Assembly (NCBI GenBank): GCA_015689685.1
Contig: WVSL01000023.1
Coordinates: 1-51,370, forward strand
Reading direction: 5' to 3'
DNA length: 51,370 nt
From: Rhodobacterales bacterium HKCCE2091
Lineage (GTDB): Bacteria > Pseudomonadota > Alphaproteobacteria > Rhodobacterales > Rhodobacteraceae
In this document: positions 16,186 to 24,979 of the stretch, piece after piece
Layout: each line of letters opens with the position of its first letter
How positions within the stretch are numbered: position 1 is the stretch's first letter
Made by a program: the position numbers and the translations under genes
The notes under the pieces: model-generated
Databases searched by the model: none
Told to the model about the DNA's origin: nothing
What the model saw: the letters and a program-made list of their open reading frames with translations, nothing else

Positions 16186-16865
16186 TCGAGCTTCGCGACG
16201 TCTCCAAGCGGTTCGTCCTGCACAATCAGGGCAGCGCGGTGATCGAGGTGATGTCGGGCGCGGCGCTGAGCGTCGCGGCGGGCGAATGCGTGGCGCTGAC
16301 GGGCGCCTCGGGCGCGGGCAAGTCCACCCTGATGCGGCTCATCTACGGGAATTACCGCGCCCACGGTGGCGCGATCCGGGTCGGCGGCGTGGACGTGGCG
16401 ACGGCCGGCCCGCGCGAGATCCTGGCGCTGCGCCGCGCCACGCTCGGCCATGTCAGCCAGTTCCTGCGGGTGGTGCCGCGCGTGCCCACCATCGACATCG
16501 TGGCCGAGCCCTGCCTGCTGAACGGGATGGACGCGGACGCCGCGCGGGACCGGGCCGGAAGGCTCCTGGCCCGGCTGCGGGTGCCCGCCGCGCTCTGGTC
16601 GCTGTCGCCCACGACCTTCTCGGGCGGGGAACAGCAGCGGGTCAACATCGCCCGCGGCTTCGCCCACGATTTCCCCGCGCTCCTCCTGGACGAGCCGACC
16701 GCGAGCCTCGACCCGGTCAACCGCGAGACGGTGCTGGAGATGATCGAGGAGGCCAAGGCACGCGGCGCGGCCATCGTCGGCATCTTCCACGACGCGGGCG
16801 CCCGCGCGCGCGTCGCCGACCGGGAAATCGACGTGTCCCGCTTCGCCGCCGGGGCCGCGGCATGA
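16182..16865 (+). CDS. phnL: C-P lyase ATP-binding protein PhnL
   Basis: Second soluble ABC ATPase of the pathway, associated with the nucleosidase and core complex; 227 residues. Walker A GASGAGKS at 41-48. IYGNYRAHGGAIRV, LRRATLGHVSQFLRVVPRV and the signature FSGGEQQRVNIARGF are PhnL-type. Walker B ALLLDEPTASLD follows, then a terminal IVGIFHDAGAR loop. Linked by ATGA overlaps to corA upstream and phnN downstream. Confidence 0.95.
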   Translation: MIELRDVSKRFVLHNQGSAVIEVMSGAALSVAAGECVALTGASGAGKSTLMRLIYGNYRAHGGAIRVGGVDVATAGPREILALRRATLGHVSQFLRVVPRVPTIDIVAEPCLLNGMDADAARDRAGRLLARLRVPAALWSLSPTTFSGGEQQRVNIARGFAHDFPALLLDEPTASLDPVNRETVLEMIEEAKARGAAIVGIFHDAGARARVADREIDVSRFAAGAAA

Positions 16866-17401
16866 GCGGTCGGCTCATCGCGGTCGTCGGCGCATCGGGC
16901 GTGGGCAAGGACAGCCTGATCGCCGCGCTGGTCGCAGCCGACCCGCGCCTGACCGCGCTCCGCCGGGTCGTCACCCGTGCGCCCGAAGCCGGCGGGGAAC
17001 CCTGCGACTGCGTGACGGAAGAGGTGTTCGCGGCCCGCCGCGCGCGCGGCGACTTCGCGCTGTCCTGGGGTGCGCATGGCCTGTTCTACGGCATCCCCAC
17101 CTCCGGGCTGGATCCCGTGGCGCGCGGGCGCGACGTGCTGGTGAACCTGTCGCGGTCGGTCCTGTCCGATGCCGCGCGGTTCGCGCCGCTCCACGTTCTG
17201 TGGGTCAGCGCCACGCCCGAGGTGCTGGCCGAACGTCTCGCCGCGCGCGGCCGCGAGAGCACCGCCGAGATCGCCCGCCGGATCGCGCGCCCGTCGCCGC
17301 CGCGGCCCGAGGGGATCGCGATCACCGACATCGACAATTCCGGCCCGCTCGACGCGGCCGCCGACACCGCGCTCCGCGCGCTCTACCGCGAAAGGGTGTA
17401 G
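16862..17401 (+). CDS. phnN: Ribose 1,5-bisphosphokinase PhnN
   Basis: Makes PRPP from ribose 1,5-bisphosphate and ATP, returning C-P lyase carbon to nucleotide metabolism. 179 residues. P-loop GASGVGKD at residues 10-17 and a guanylate-kinase-like fold with RRVVTRAPEAGGE and FALSWGAHGLFYGIP. Its 3' end overlaps the convergent DUF1045 gene by 19 bp (17383-17401), so no terminator separates them. Confidence 0.92.
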   Translation: MSGRLIAVVGASGVGKDSLIAALVAADPRLTALRRVVTRAPEAGGEPCDCVTEEVFAARRARGDFALSWGAHGLFYGIPTSGLDPVARGRDVLVNLSRSVLSDAARFAPLHVLWVSATPEVLAERLAARGRESTAEIARRIARPSPPRPEGIAITDIDNSGPLDAAADTALRALYRERV

Positions 17402-18066
17402 CGATGGATCAGCCGGAACCGCCCATCCGCGCCTTCGCCCGTCAGCGCGAGACTGTCGAGCCGGTAGGGCCGTGGCAGGACCTCGGCGAAATGCGCGCCG
17501 AGGATTGCGGCGAGCGCGTCCGCGTCCGCGACCTTGCCCGTCAGCGTCAGGTGGAACCGGAAGTCCTCGCACACGTAGGGATAGCCCCAGTCGGCGAGGT
17601 TGCGGTCCTGTCGGGGGGTGAGCCGTGCGGCACGGCGGCGGGCGAGTTCCGCATCGCTCGGCGCGGCGCGGAACCGGTCGAGGTCACGCACTACGCGGGC
17701 CGCGAGTTCCAACAGGGTGGGCGATGGTTCCGCCGGGACGATGGCGACGAACCGGCCGAGCGGGCGGACGGCAAGGTCGGGGATCTCCACCGGTCGCAGG
17801 GTGGCCGCAAGCTCCGCCACCGCCGCCTCCAGCTCCGCGCGGTCGGTTCCGGGGGCCAGGCGGAAGGGCGGTTTGAGGGTGCCGTGGAAGCCGTATTTCC
17901 GCGGCGTCGCGGTCAGTTCGGCCGCGGGCGCGGGCAGGCCCGGCAGGTCCGGTGGCACGGTCTCGACCCCTGCCACCGCGTCCCAACCGAGCCACTCGGC
18001 GCCGGCCGCGTGGAACGCCCCGTCGGGGACGGCATAGACCGCGTATCGGGTGAAGTCGTCGGACAT
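17383..18066 (-). CDS. DUF1045 phosphonate-operon protein (2H phosphoesterase-like)
   Basis: 227 residues on the strand opposite the rest of the operon. Two H-x-T motifs, KYGFHGTLKPPF at about residue 60 and DFRFHLTLTG at about 180, are the signature of the 2H phosphoesterase superfamily, which opens or makes cyclic phosphodiesters. TIGR/Pfam place DUF1045 in phn operons of alphaproteobacteria. The start MSDDFTRYAVYAVPDG at 18066 is preferred over a long upstream extension running antisense to phnM. Because phnP is not seen here, this protein may hydrolyse the 1,2-cyclic ribose phosphate made by PhnJ (inference). Confidence 0.87.
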   Translation of the reverse strand: MSDDFTRYAVYAVPDGAFHAAGAEWLGWDAVAGVETVPPDLPGLPAPAAELTATPRKYGFHGTLKPPFRLAPGTDRAELEAAVAELAATLRPVEIPDLAVRPLGRFVAIVPAEPSPTLLELAARVVRDLDRFRAAPSDAELARRRAARLTPRQDRNLADWGYPYVCEDFRFHLTLTGKVADADALAAILGAHFAEVLPRPYRLDSLALTGEGADGRFRLIHRYTLSR

Positions 18067-18103
18067 CGGGGCCGGTGCTCCGCCGGAAGGGAATGAGCGC
18101 GTG
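18067..18103. promoter_or_regulatory. Short divergent region between DUF1045 and phnM
   Basis: Only 37 bp separate the two starts, so the promoters must overlap each other or lie inside the opposing genes. GGAAGGG at about 18086-18092 is the best ribosome site for phnM. No PhnF-like octamer is seen. Confidence 0.3.
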
Positions 18104-19246
18104 ATGACAGAGGACGTGACCCTTGCCAATACGCGGCTCGTGCTGCCGGACCGGGTGGCGACCGGGCGCATCACCCTGTCCGGCGGCTGGATCGCCGAGA
18201 TCGCGGAGGACGGCGCGGTGCCGCCCGGCGCGGTCGACTGCGGCGGGGATTTCGTCACGCCGGGGCTGATCGAGTTGCATACCGATAACCTCGAACGCCA
18301 CATCAACCCGCGCCCGCATGTCGACTGGCCGCACGACGCCGCGATCCTCGCCCATGACGCGGAACTGGCCGGGACCGGGATCACGACGGTGTTCGACGCG
18401 ATGCGCATCGGCTCGATCCCGAACGGCCGCGCGCGTTACGCGAAGTACGCCCGCGGGCTGGCCTCCGAGATGCTGTCGCTCCGGGCGCGCGGCGCGCTCC
18501 GGATCAGCCATTTCCTGCATCTCCGGGCCGAGGTCTGTTCCGAGACGCTGGAAGCGGAGATGGCGGAGTTCGGACCCGAGGATCGCGTCGGGCTGGTCAG
18601 CCTGATGGATCACACGCCGGGCCAGCGGCAGTATCGCGACGTCTCGAAGCTCAAGGACTACCACATGGCCAGGGGCAGCATGTCCGAGGCGGAGTTCGAA
18701 CTTTATGTAGAAGATCTCAAGGCCCTGCGCGACGCCCACGGCGACCGCCACGAAGCCGCGACGGTCGCCTTCGCGGCAAGCTGCGGCGCGGTGCTGGCAA
18801 GCCACGACGACACGACCGCCGGACAGGTCGCGGTGTCGCGCGACTACGGCGTTCGGCTGGCGGAATTCCCGACCACCGAAGAAGCCGCCGCCGCCTGCCG
18901 CGCGGCCGGGATCGCGGTGATGATGGGCGCGCCCAACCTCGTGCGGGGCGGGTCGCATTCCGGCAACGTCGCGGCGGAGGCGCTCGCGCGGGCGGGGCTG
19001 CTCGACATCGTGTCCTCCGACTACGTGCCCTCGGCGCTGCTCTATTCCGCCCTGCATCTCGCGCGGGTCTGGGACGACCTGCCGCGCGCCATCGCGACGG
19101 TGACGGCGGCCCCGGCCGCGGCTGCGGGCCTGTCGGATCGCGGACGGTTGGAGACCGGTTTGCGGGCCGACGTGATCCGGTTCGCGGATACCGGCGGGGC
19201 ACCGCGGTTGAGCGGTGTCTGGAGCCACGGGGCGAGGGTGGCGTAG
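18104..19246 (+). CDS. phnM: Alpha-D-ribose 1-methylphosphonate 5-triphosphate diphosphatase PhnM
   Basis: Amidohydrolase-fold enzyme that removes pyrophosphate from the phosphonate-ribose triphosphate before PhnJ acts. 380 residues. GGDFVTPGLIELHTDNLERH holds the metal-binding E-x-H-x-D motif. ISHFLHLRAEV, VSLMDHTPGQRQY and VLASHDDTTAGQV carry further metal and catalytic residues, and the C-terminal half includes SSDYVPSALL. ATG 18104 is chosen; GTG 18101 is possible. It is read away from DUF1045 and has no visible terminator in the 347 bp after it. Confidence 0.95.
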   Translation: MTEDVTLANTRLVLPDRVATGRITLSGGWIAEIAEDGAVPPGAVDCGGDFVTPGLIELHTDNLERHINPRPHVDWPHDAAILAHDAELAGTGITTVFDAMRIGSIPNGRARYAKYARGLASEMLSLRARGALRISHFLHLRAEVCSETLEAEMAEFGPEDRVGLVSLMDHTPGQRQYRDVSKLKDYHMARGSMSEAEFELYVEDLKALRDAHGDRHEAATVAFAASCGAVLASHDDTTAGQVAVSRDYGVRLAEFPTTEEAAAACRAAGIAVMMGAPNLVRGGSHSGNVAAEALARAGLLDIVSSDYVPSALLYSALHLARVWDDLPRAIATVTAAPAAAAGLSDRGRLETGLRADVIRFADTGGAPRLSGVWSHGARVA

Positions 19247-19593
19247 GGACAGGACGGCGGATTTCTTTGTTCACTTCCTCGAAGCTTGCGGTTTTCGGTT
19301 TCGGGTTGCCGAACCACCGTGGCGAGCGCGGGGACAAGGCACTTACCGCGCCGGAGCAGCGAACGCCGGTGGCTGCCACGCTGCGACCGAAAGGTACTAG
19401 GGTCGTCTTCCCCCGTCCTTGTTCACGTTCCGTTAAGGATACCGGAGGTAAGCCCGGCGCCACGGTTCGATGACGATTTGGTAACGGCGCAACAACGGCT
19501 TGCAGAGTTCCGCGCTGCCGCCGCGCCGCGGTTGCGCGATACGCCCATTCGTGCCATCGAAGGCCGAGCTTTGACCCTTCCCGGGGAAGACAG
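19247..19593 (+). other. Intergenic region (347 bp) before the pcm-tolC-popZ group
   Basis: No credible gene. It includes a locally less GC-rich stretch at 19260-19310 and ends in a Shine-Dalgarno-like GGGGAAGACAG before ATG 19594. It should contain the end of the phnM transcript and the promoter of the next operon, but I see no T-run hairpin or convincing -35/-10 pair. Confidence 0.4.
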
Positions 19594-20247
19594 ATGGCAG
19601 ATTTCTCCAGACGCCGCGTGATGATGGTGGACACCCAGGTCCGTCCCTCCGACGTGACCAAGTTCCCGATCATCGACGCGATGCTCAACATCCCGCGGGA
19701 ATCCTTCGTTCCGCCGTCCAGCCGCGATGTCGCCTATGCCGGAACGCCGATCCCGATCGGCAACGGCCGCGTGGTGACCGAACCGCGGACGCTCGCCAAG
19801 CTCCTCTCGGCGCTCGATATCGGCCCGGACGACTCGGTGCTCGTGATCGGCGCGGGCCTAGGCTATGCCTCCGCCGTGATCGCGCGGATGGCCTCCGCCG
19901 TGGTCGCGCTGGAAGAGGATCCCGACCTCGCGCGCGAGGCCGAATCCGCGCTCGCGACGGAAGGTCTCGACAACGCCGTGGTAGTCGAGGGCGCGCTGGC
20001 CGAGGGCCGGCCGAAGGAAGCGCCCTACGATGTCATCCTCGTCGATGGCGGGGTGGAGAAGATGCCGGAAGCGATCGAATCCCAGTTGCGCGAAGGCGGC
20101 CGCATCGGCGCGGTGTTCATGTCGGGCCAGCTCGGCGAGGCCCGTGTCGGCGTCCGCGCCGGCGGCCGCGTGAGCTGGCGGATGGAATTCAATGCCACCG
20201 CGCCCGTGCTGCCCGGGTTCGCGGTGGAACAGAGTTTCGTGTTTTGA
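19594..20247 (+). CDS. Protein-L-isoaspartate O-methyltransferase-like protein
   Basis: SAM-dependent methyltransferase of 217 residues. MMVDTQVRPSDVTKFPIIDAML at the N-terminus, ESFVPPSSRDVAYAGTPIPIGNGR, and the SAM-binding motif VLVIGAGLGYASAVIA at about residue 80 fit the Pcm family as found upstream of tolC in alphaproteobacteria. A second, more canonical Pcm is encoded at 49124-49777. The repair function on damaged aspartyl residues is inferred from family; this branch is divergent. tolC follows after 32 bp. Confidence 0.85.
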   Translation: MADFSRRRVMMVDTQVRPSDVTKFPIIDAMLNIPRESFVPPSSRDVAYAGTPIPIGNGRVVTEPRTLAKLLSALDIGPDDSVLVIGAGLGYASAVIARMASAVVALEEDPDLAREAESALATEGLDNAVVVEGALAEGRPKEAPYDVILVDGGVEKMPEAIESQLREGGRIGAVFMSGQLGEARVGVRAGGRVSWRMEFNATAPVLPGFAVEQSFVF

Positions 20248-20279
20248 AACGACGTGTGACAAGAACAAGAGGCAGGACA

Positions 20280-21638
20280 ATGGGCGGGATCGGACGACTG
20301 GCGCTGGTGTGCGCCGCCCTACTGCTTGGCCCCGCGGCCGAGGCCTACACGCTGCGCGACGCGCTCGCCGCGGCCTACCGGAACTCCGACCTGCTCGAAC
20401 AGAACCGCTACCTGCTCCGCCTCCAGGACGAGAGCGTGGCGCAGCAGATCGCGGGCCTGCGCCCGATCGTCAGCTTCAGCGCCGCGTCGAGCTATTCGCC
20501 CACCTCCAACTCCACCGTCAACTCGCTCAACCTCGTGGCCGAGATGCTGGTCTACGACGGTGGCGGTACCGCGCTCCTGGTGCAGGCCGCGCGTGAAAAC
20601 GTCCTGGCCGCGCGCCAGGGTCTCGTGAACGTCGAGCAGCAGGTGCTGCTGAACGCGGTCACCGCCTATGTCAACGTCTGGTCCTCGATCCAGTCGGTGC
20701 AGGTGCGGGAATCGAACGTCCGCGTGGTGACCGAACAGCTTCGCGCGGCGCGCGACCGGTTCGAGGTCGGCGAGGACACCCGCACCGATGTCGCCCAGGC
20801 CGAGGCCGCGCTCGCCGCCGCCCGTTCGCAACTCGCTGCCGCGCGCGGACAGCTCGAGATCGCCGAGGAGCTCTTCATCATCGCCGTGGGCGAACGCCCC
20901 GGCGGCCCCGGCGGCCCCGGTGCGCTGCCGGACCTGCCCTACGAGGAAACCCGCGCCGACGCCATCGCGCGCAACAACCACCCCGCGATCCTCGGGCTTC
21001 AACACGAGGTCCGCTCGAACGAACTCGCGCTCGCCTCGGCCCGCACGGACTACGGCCCCACGGTCTCCGTGCAGGCGCAGGCGGGGCGCAGCTACGGCGG
21101 CAACAACCCCGGCTACGGCACCACCTTCAGCCTCAACCTGAGCCAGCCGATCTACCGCGGCGGCCAGCTCTTCTCGCTCGAACGGGTGGCCATCGCGACG
21201 CTGTCGGCCAGCCAGGCGGAACTCAACCAGCAGGTCCGCACGGTGATCCAGGCGGTCGGCAACGCCTATGCGCAGCTTCGGATCGCGAACGCGCAGATCC
21301 AGGCCTCCGACCAGCAGATCCGCGCCGCGCAGCTCGCGCTCGACGGCGTGCGGGAAGAGGCCTCGCTCGGCGCCCGCACCACGCTCGACGTTCTCGACGC
21401 GCAGCAGGACCTGCTCGATGCCCAGATCTCGCGCATCACGGCGCAGGCCGATCTCTACATCGCGGGCTATACCGCGTTGTCGGCGATGGGGCTTCTGACC
21501 GTCGATAATCTCGATCTGCCGGTGCCGGAATACGACCCGGCGGCCTATTCCAACGCCTATTCCAACGCGCCCGCGCGGGTCACGTCCGAACAGGGCGCGC
21601 GGCTCGACGCGGTGCTGGACCGGCTCGGTCGGAATTGA
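20280..21638 (+). CDS. tolC: TolC family outer membrane efflux/secretion protein
   Basis: Outer-membrane channel-tunnel protein of 452 residues used by type I secretion and RND efflux. The signal peptide GRLALVCAALLLGPAAEAY is followed by TLRDALAAAYRNSDLLEQNR, the usual first helix. Two structural repeats are visible: RARDRFEVGEDTRTDVAQAEA-like and VREEASLGARTTLDVLDAQQDLLDA-like helices, both with the T-x-x-D-V motif. ATG 20280 follows AGAGGCAGGAC. An upstream TTG at 20244 overlapping the previous stop is less likely because it would add a basic tail before the signal peptide. Confidence 0.93.
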   Translation: MGGIGRLALVCAALLLGPAAEAYTLRDALAAAYRNSDLLEQNRYLLRLQDESVAQQIAGLRPIVSFSAASSYSPTSNSTVNSLNLVAEMLVYDGGGTALLVQAARENVLAARQGLVNVEQQVLLNAVTAYVNVWSSIQSVQVRESNVRVVTEQLRAARDRFEVGEDTRTDVAQAEAALAAARSQLAAARGQLEIAEELFIIAVGERPGGPGGPGALPDLPYEETRADAIARNNHPAILGLQHEVRSNELALASARTDYGPTVSVQAQAGRSYGGNNPGYGTTFSLNLSQPIYRGGQLFSLERVAIATLSASQAELNQQVRTVIQAVGNAYAQLRIANAQIQASDQQIRAAQLALDGVREEASLGARTTLDVLDAQQDLLDAQISRITAQADLYIAGYTALSAMGLLTVDNLDLPVPEYDPAAYSNAYSNAPARVTSEQGARLDAVLDRLGRN

Positions 21639-21774
21639 GGCATTATCCGTCGCGGCGCCCAATTGTCGCCGTGATTTTCGGATGAGTTGCCGCGACGCCG
21701 CGCCGGGGGTATCTTGCGGCGCAATCTCCGGCTCGGGCCGTTCATCCGTCCGAGGAACGTAGAAGGGCAGTCTC

Positions 21775-24021
21775 ATGGACGATTCCGCGCGCGACGACGA
21801 TATCGAGGACGTTCTCTCGTCGATCCGACGCCTGGTGACCGACCACCAGCCCCCAGCCCGCGCGACGGCAGAGGCCGGGATGGGACGTCTCGTGCTGACG
21901 CCCGCGCTGCGCGTGTCGGAGCCCGAGGATCCCTACATCCCGATCCAGCCCGCGTTGGACGACGAACCGGAGGACGCGCCTGCCGAGGTCGCGGTTTCCG
22001 AAGATGCCGAGGGCGCCGAGGGCGCCGAGGTCCTGCCGTTTCGCGGATCCGACGCGGTCGAAGAGGCCGAGGCGCAGGATTTCTCCGCCGACGATCCGGC
22101 GACGCACTACGTCGACGCCGAGCCCGCCGTTGAGGGAGACTTCGAGGAGGACTTCCCGGAAATCGAGGTCGAGGCGTCGGACGAGGCCCCGGAATCGCTC
22201 GAAACCGAAAGCGCGGAGACCCCGGCAGCGGCCTGGGGCGTATTCCAGCCGTTCGGGAATGTCGCTGCTGGCGACGCGGAAACCGTCGAATTCCCGGCCG
22301 ACGACGCATCGCAGGAGACGCAGGGCGCCGGCTTCGACGCGACTGCCGATGAAGACGCCGAGGCGGAACTGACGGCGGAGGTCGAAACCGCCGCCGGTGC
22401 GATGGAAGCCGCGGTCGCGCAGGCCCTCGCGGGCGCCCTCGATGCGCCGGAGCCGGAAACCGGCCCCGAGACCGACGTGGTGCAGGAGGTCTCCGGCGAC
22501 GCGGAGATCACCGCCTGGGGCGTGGACACCGACGATACCGGCGCATCCATCTCCGCGGATGAAACGGTTTCGCAGGATGGCGAGGGGTCGGAGACCGGTA
22601 ACGGTGACGACTGGTCGCCGGCGCAGATGGACAGCGGTTTCGCCGAGGTTGCGCAGGACGACGTCGCATCGGGCGAGGCCGAGTGGACCGACCAGGCAGG
22701 TCCGTCTTTCGGTCTGGACGACGAGCCGACCGCTTCGGACGCTCCCGCGGAGGACGTGCAGAACAAAATCGACGAGACCGCCGAGTTCGCCGCTGACCGC
22801 GAAGTTGAGACGGACCACGGTGAGACCGGCGCCGCCGAGACCCCGCAAGACGGCCCGATCTGGACATTCGTGGACGAGACCGTGGCGGAAGCGCCTCTGA
22901 CCGCGGGCGAGGAACCGGCGGACGCGGAGGACGAGGACTTCACGGAATCAGCCTTCGGGCTGGCCGATGCGGCAGAAGCCAACGCCATCGAAGACACGGC
23001 GGAAGACGCCGACGCGGCGTCCGATGACGCGGTGCCGATGGACCAGGAGACCGACACGGCAGATGTAGCGTCGGACGACCGGGACGTGGACCTGCACGCG
23101 GCAGACACCGGTTTCGGCCAGTTCGACGACGACGCGGAAACCGCTTCGTTCGAGGCGGACCCCGGGGATAGCTTCATCGAAGCCGAAGCCGAAGCCGAAG
23201 CCGAAGCCGAAGCCGAAGCCGAAGCCGAAGCCGAAGCCGAAGCCGAAGCCGAAGCCGTCGAGATGGTGGCGGAGGAAACCGCAGAACCGGACAGCGACCC
23301 AAGCGTCGAGCGCGATGCGACGGCAGACTCGGGCGAGGACGCCGAGACCGGCGATTTCGATGCAGAGGCCGAGGAAACCGTGACCTTCGACGCGGACGAG
23401 GCCTCCGGCGCGGCCGTGCCCTCGGCCGCCGTCGCACTCGGCCTGGCGGCCGCTCTCTCCCCCGCGACCGGCGATGACGGCACGGAAGAGCTTCCGCGCC
23501 GACGGGGCGAGGGTTTGCGTTTCGCGCGCCCCGTGGTCCGCCTGTCGCCCGTGCCGCCGACCTCGCGCGGATACGAGCCGGAACACGGCGACACCGACTG
23601 GCCGGACGAGGATGGATCGCGCGTCGCGATGGACATCGCCGCCGTGCGCCGCGCCCGCCAGTCCGGCGAGACCCCCGCAGCCGAGGCGCCGGAGGACGAG
23701 GATTTCGCGGCCAACGGCCCGCCGGTCTTCGCCCGCGCCGCGCACCGTGACCGGATTTCCTTGCGCCCGACCACCGGCGACGACGGGACCACGCCGGACG
23801 CGGACGAGGAGGGCGAAGCCGTCGAGGACGTCATCGCCGACGCGGCGGAGGGGTCCGAGGATGCCCTTGCCGGGCTCGACGAGGCCGCGCTGCGCGAGCT
23901 GATCGCGCAGGTGGTGCGGGAGGAACTGCAAGGGGCGCTCGGCCAGCGGATCACCCGCAACGTCCGCAAGATGGTCCGCCGCGAGATCCGCCTCGCCCTC
24001 GCCGCCGAGGATTTCGAGTAA
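21775..24021 (+). CDS. DUF2497/PopZ-like protein with a very long acidic linker
   Basis: 748 residues. The first 25 residues (DDIEDVLSSIRRLVTDHQ) match the N-terminal helix of PopZ/DUF2497. The last 45 or so (LRELIAQVVREELQGALGQ, then a basic helix) match its C-terminal oligomerisation helices. Between lie about 650 residues dominated by E, D, A, T and S with almost no predicted order, against roughly 80 in Caulobacter PopZ. Residues 469-494 are 13 Glu-Ala pairs encoded by a perfect hexanucleotide repeat. The position after tolC matches popZ synteny in alphaproteobacteria. By family it should form a polar condensate organising chromosome poles; this is inference. Confidence 0.75.
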   Translation: MDDSARDDDIEDVLSSIRRLVTDHQPPARATAEAGMGRLVLTPALRVSEPEDPYIPIQPALDDEPEDAPAEVAVSEDAEGAEGAEVLPFRGSDAVEEAEAQDFSADDPATHYVDAEPAVEGDFEEDFPEIEVEASDEAPESLETESAETPAAAWGVFQPFGNVAAGDAETVEFPADDASQETQGAGFDATADEDAEAELTAEVETAAGAMEAAVAQALAGALDAPEPETGPETDVVQEVSGDAEITAWGVDTDDTGASISADETVSQDGEGSETGNGDDWSPAQMDSGFAEVAQDDVASGEAEWTDQAGPSFGLDDEPTASDAPAEDVQNKIDETAEFAADREVETDHGETGAAETPQDGPIWTFVDETVAEAPLTAGEEPADAEDEDFTESAFGLADAAEANAIEDTAEDADAASDDAVPMDQETDTADVASDDRDVDLHAADTGFGQFDDDAETASFEADPGDSFIEAEAEAEAEAEAEAEAEAEAEAEAEAVEMVAEETAEPDSDPSVERDATADSGEDAETGDFDAEAEETVTFDADEASGAAVPSAAVALGLAAALSPATGDDGTEELPRRRGEGLRFARPVVRLSPVPPTSRGYEPEHGDTDWPDEDGSRVAMDIAAVRRARQSGETPAAEAPEDEDFAANGPPVFARAAHRDRISLRPTTGDDGTTPDADEEGEAVEDVIADAAEGSEDALAGLDEAALRELIAQVVREELQGALGQRITRNVRKMVRREIRLALAAEDFE
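23179..23256 (+). repeat. Hexanucleotide microsatellite (GAAGCC) x13 inside the PopZ-like gene
   Basis: Thirteen perfect tandem copies of GAAGCC (78 bp) encode (Glu-Ala)13. Because the unit is two codons, slipped-strand changes alter linker length without shifting frame. Confidence 0.98.
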
Positions 24022-24091
24022 CGGGCCTGGGGCCGGGATCGCCCCGCCCCGACCCGCTTGATTTCGCGGGCCGGGCGGGTGACGCTCGCCC

Positions 24092-24946
24092 ATGTTCCCG
24101 ATCCGCGACCACAACCCGTCCAACCGCACGCCCTTCGTCACCTGGGCGCTTATCGCGGCCAATTGCGTGATTTTCCTGCTCTACTACCCGGAACTGTCGG
24201 CGCAGCCCGCGCGGCTGATGGGGTTCTACGACGCCTGGGCGCTGGTCCCGGCCGAGATCAGCCGGGGGATCGACGGGCACACGCTGCTGACCTCGATGTT
24301 CCTGCACGGCGGCTGGATGCACCTCGCGGGGAACATGCTGTTCCTGTGGATCTTCGGCGACAACGTCGAGGACCTGCTCGGCCATCTCGGGTTTCTCGTG
24401 TTCTACCTCGCCTCGGGGGTCGCGGCCTCGCTCGGCCAATGGCTGGCCGATCCGGGCTCCACGGTGCCGGTCGTCGGTGCGTCGGGCGCGATCGCGGGGG
24501 TGATGGGCGGATACCTCCTGATGTTCCCGAAGGCGCGGGTCGACATCCTGGTGATCCTGGTGGTGATCTTCCGCGTCTTCACCGTCCCGGCCTGGGCGAT
24601 GCTCGGCTTCTGGTTCGCGGTGCAACTGGTGTCGGGGGCGAGCGCCGACCTGACCGGCGGTGGCGTGGCCTACTGGGCCCACACGGCGGGTTTCGTGGCG
24701 GGGGCGGCCTTCCTGCTGCCGGCGTGGCTGCGGCGGGGCGGGCCGGCCTGGTGGAACCGGACCCACGGCCACCCGCTGCACTCGGCGGCGCATTACCGCG
24801 ATACCCGGAGCGGGATCCCGCGGGTCACACGCGACGGGTCCGGCCACGTCGCGGAGCCCCTGTCCGCGATCACCCGCGTGCCCCGCGCCGGGCGGCGGCG
24901 GGGTGGCCGTCGGAACGGCGGCGGCCCCTGGTCGGGCGGGACCTGA
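24092..24946 (+). CDS. Rhomboid family intramembrane serine protease
   Basis: Membrane-embedded protease of 284 residues with six or so TM helices. HTLLTSMFLHGGWMHLAGNMLFLWIFG is the classical first half. The catalytic Ser is in GASGAIAGVMGGYL and the catalytic His in YWAHTAGFVAG. The C-terminal 80 residues are basic and Gly/Arg-rich without a recognisable domain. It stops 33 bp before the convergent efp stop. Substrates unknown. Confidence 0.93.
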   Translation: MFPIRDHNPSNRTPFVTWALIAANCVIFLLYYPELSAQPARLMGFYDAWALVPAEISRGIDGHTLLTSMFLHGGWMHLAGNMLFLWIFGDNVEDLLGHLGFLVFYLASGVAASLGQWLADPGSTVPVVGASGAIAGVMGGYLLMFPKARVDILVILVVIFRVFTVPAWAMLGFWFAVQLVSGASADLTGGGVAYWAHTAGFVAGAAFLLPAWLRRGGPAWWNRTHGHPLHSAAHYRDTRSGIPRVTRDGSGHVAEPLSAITRVPRAGRRRGGRRNGGGPWSGGT

Positions 24947-24979
24947 CGCGGGGACGGCCCTGCCGCCCCGCCGGTACGC

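Noticed and set aside
18067-18408. N-terminal extension of DUF1045 into phnM
   Set aside because: The extension is antisense to phnM, rich in Ser/Pro/Thr/Arg, and lacks domain character. The family begins at the Met at 18066.
20244-20279. TTG start of tolC overlapping the upstream stop
   Set aside because: It would place a basic 12-residue tail before the signal peptide. ATG 20280 has a ribosome site and a proper signal sequence.
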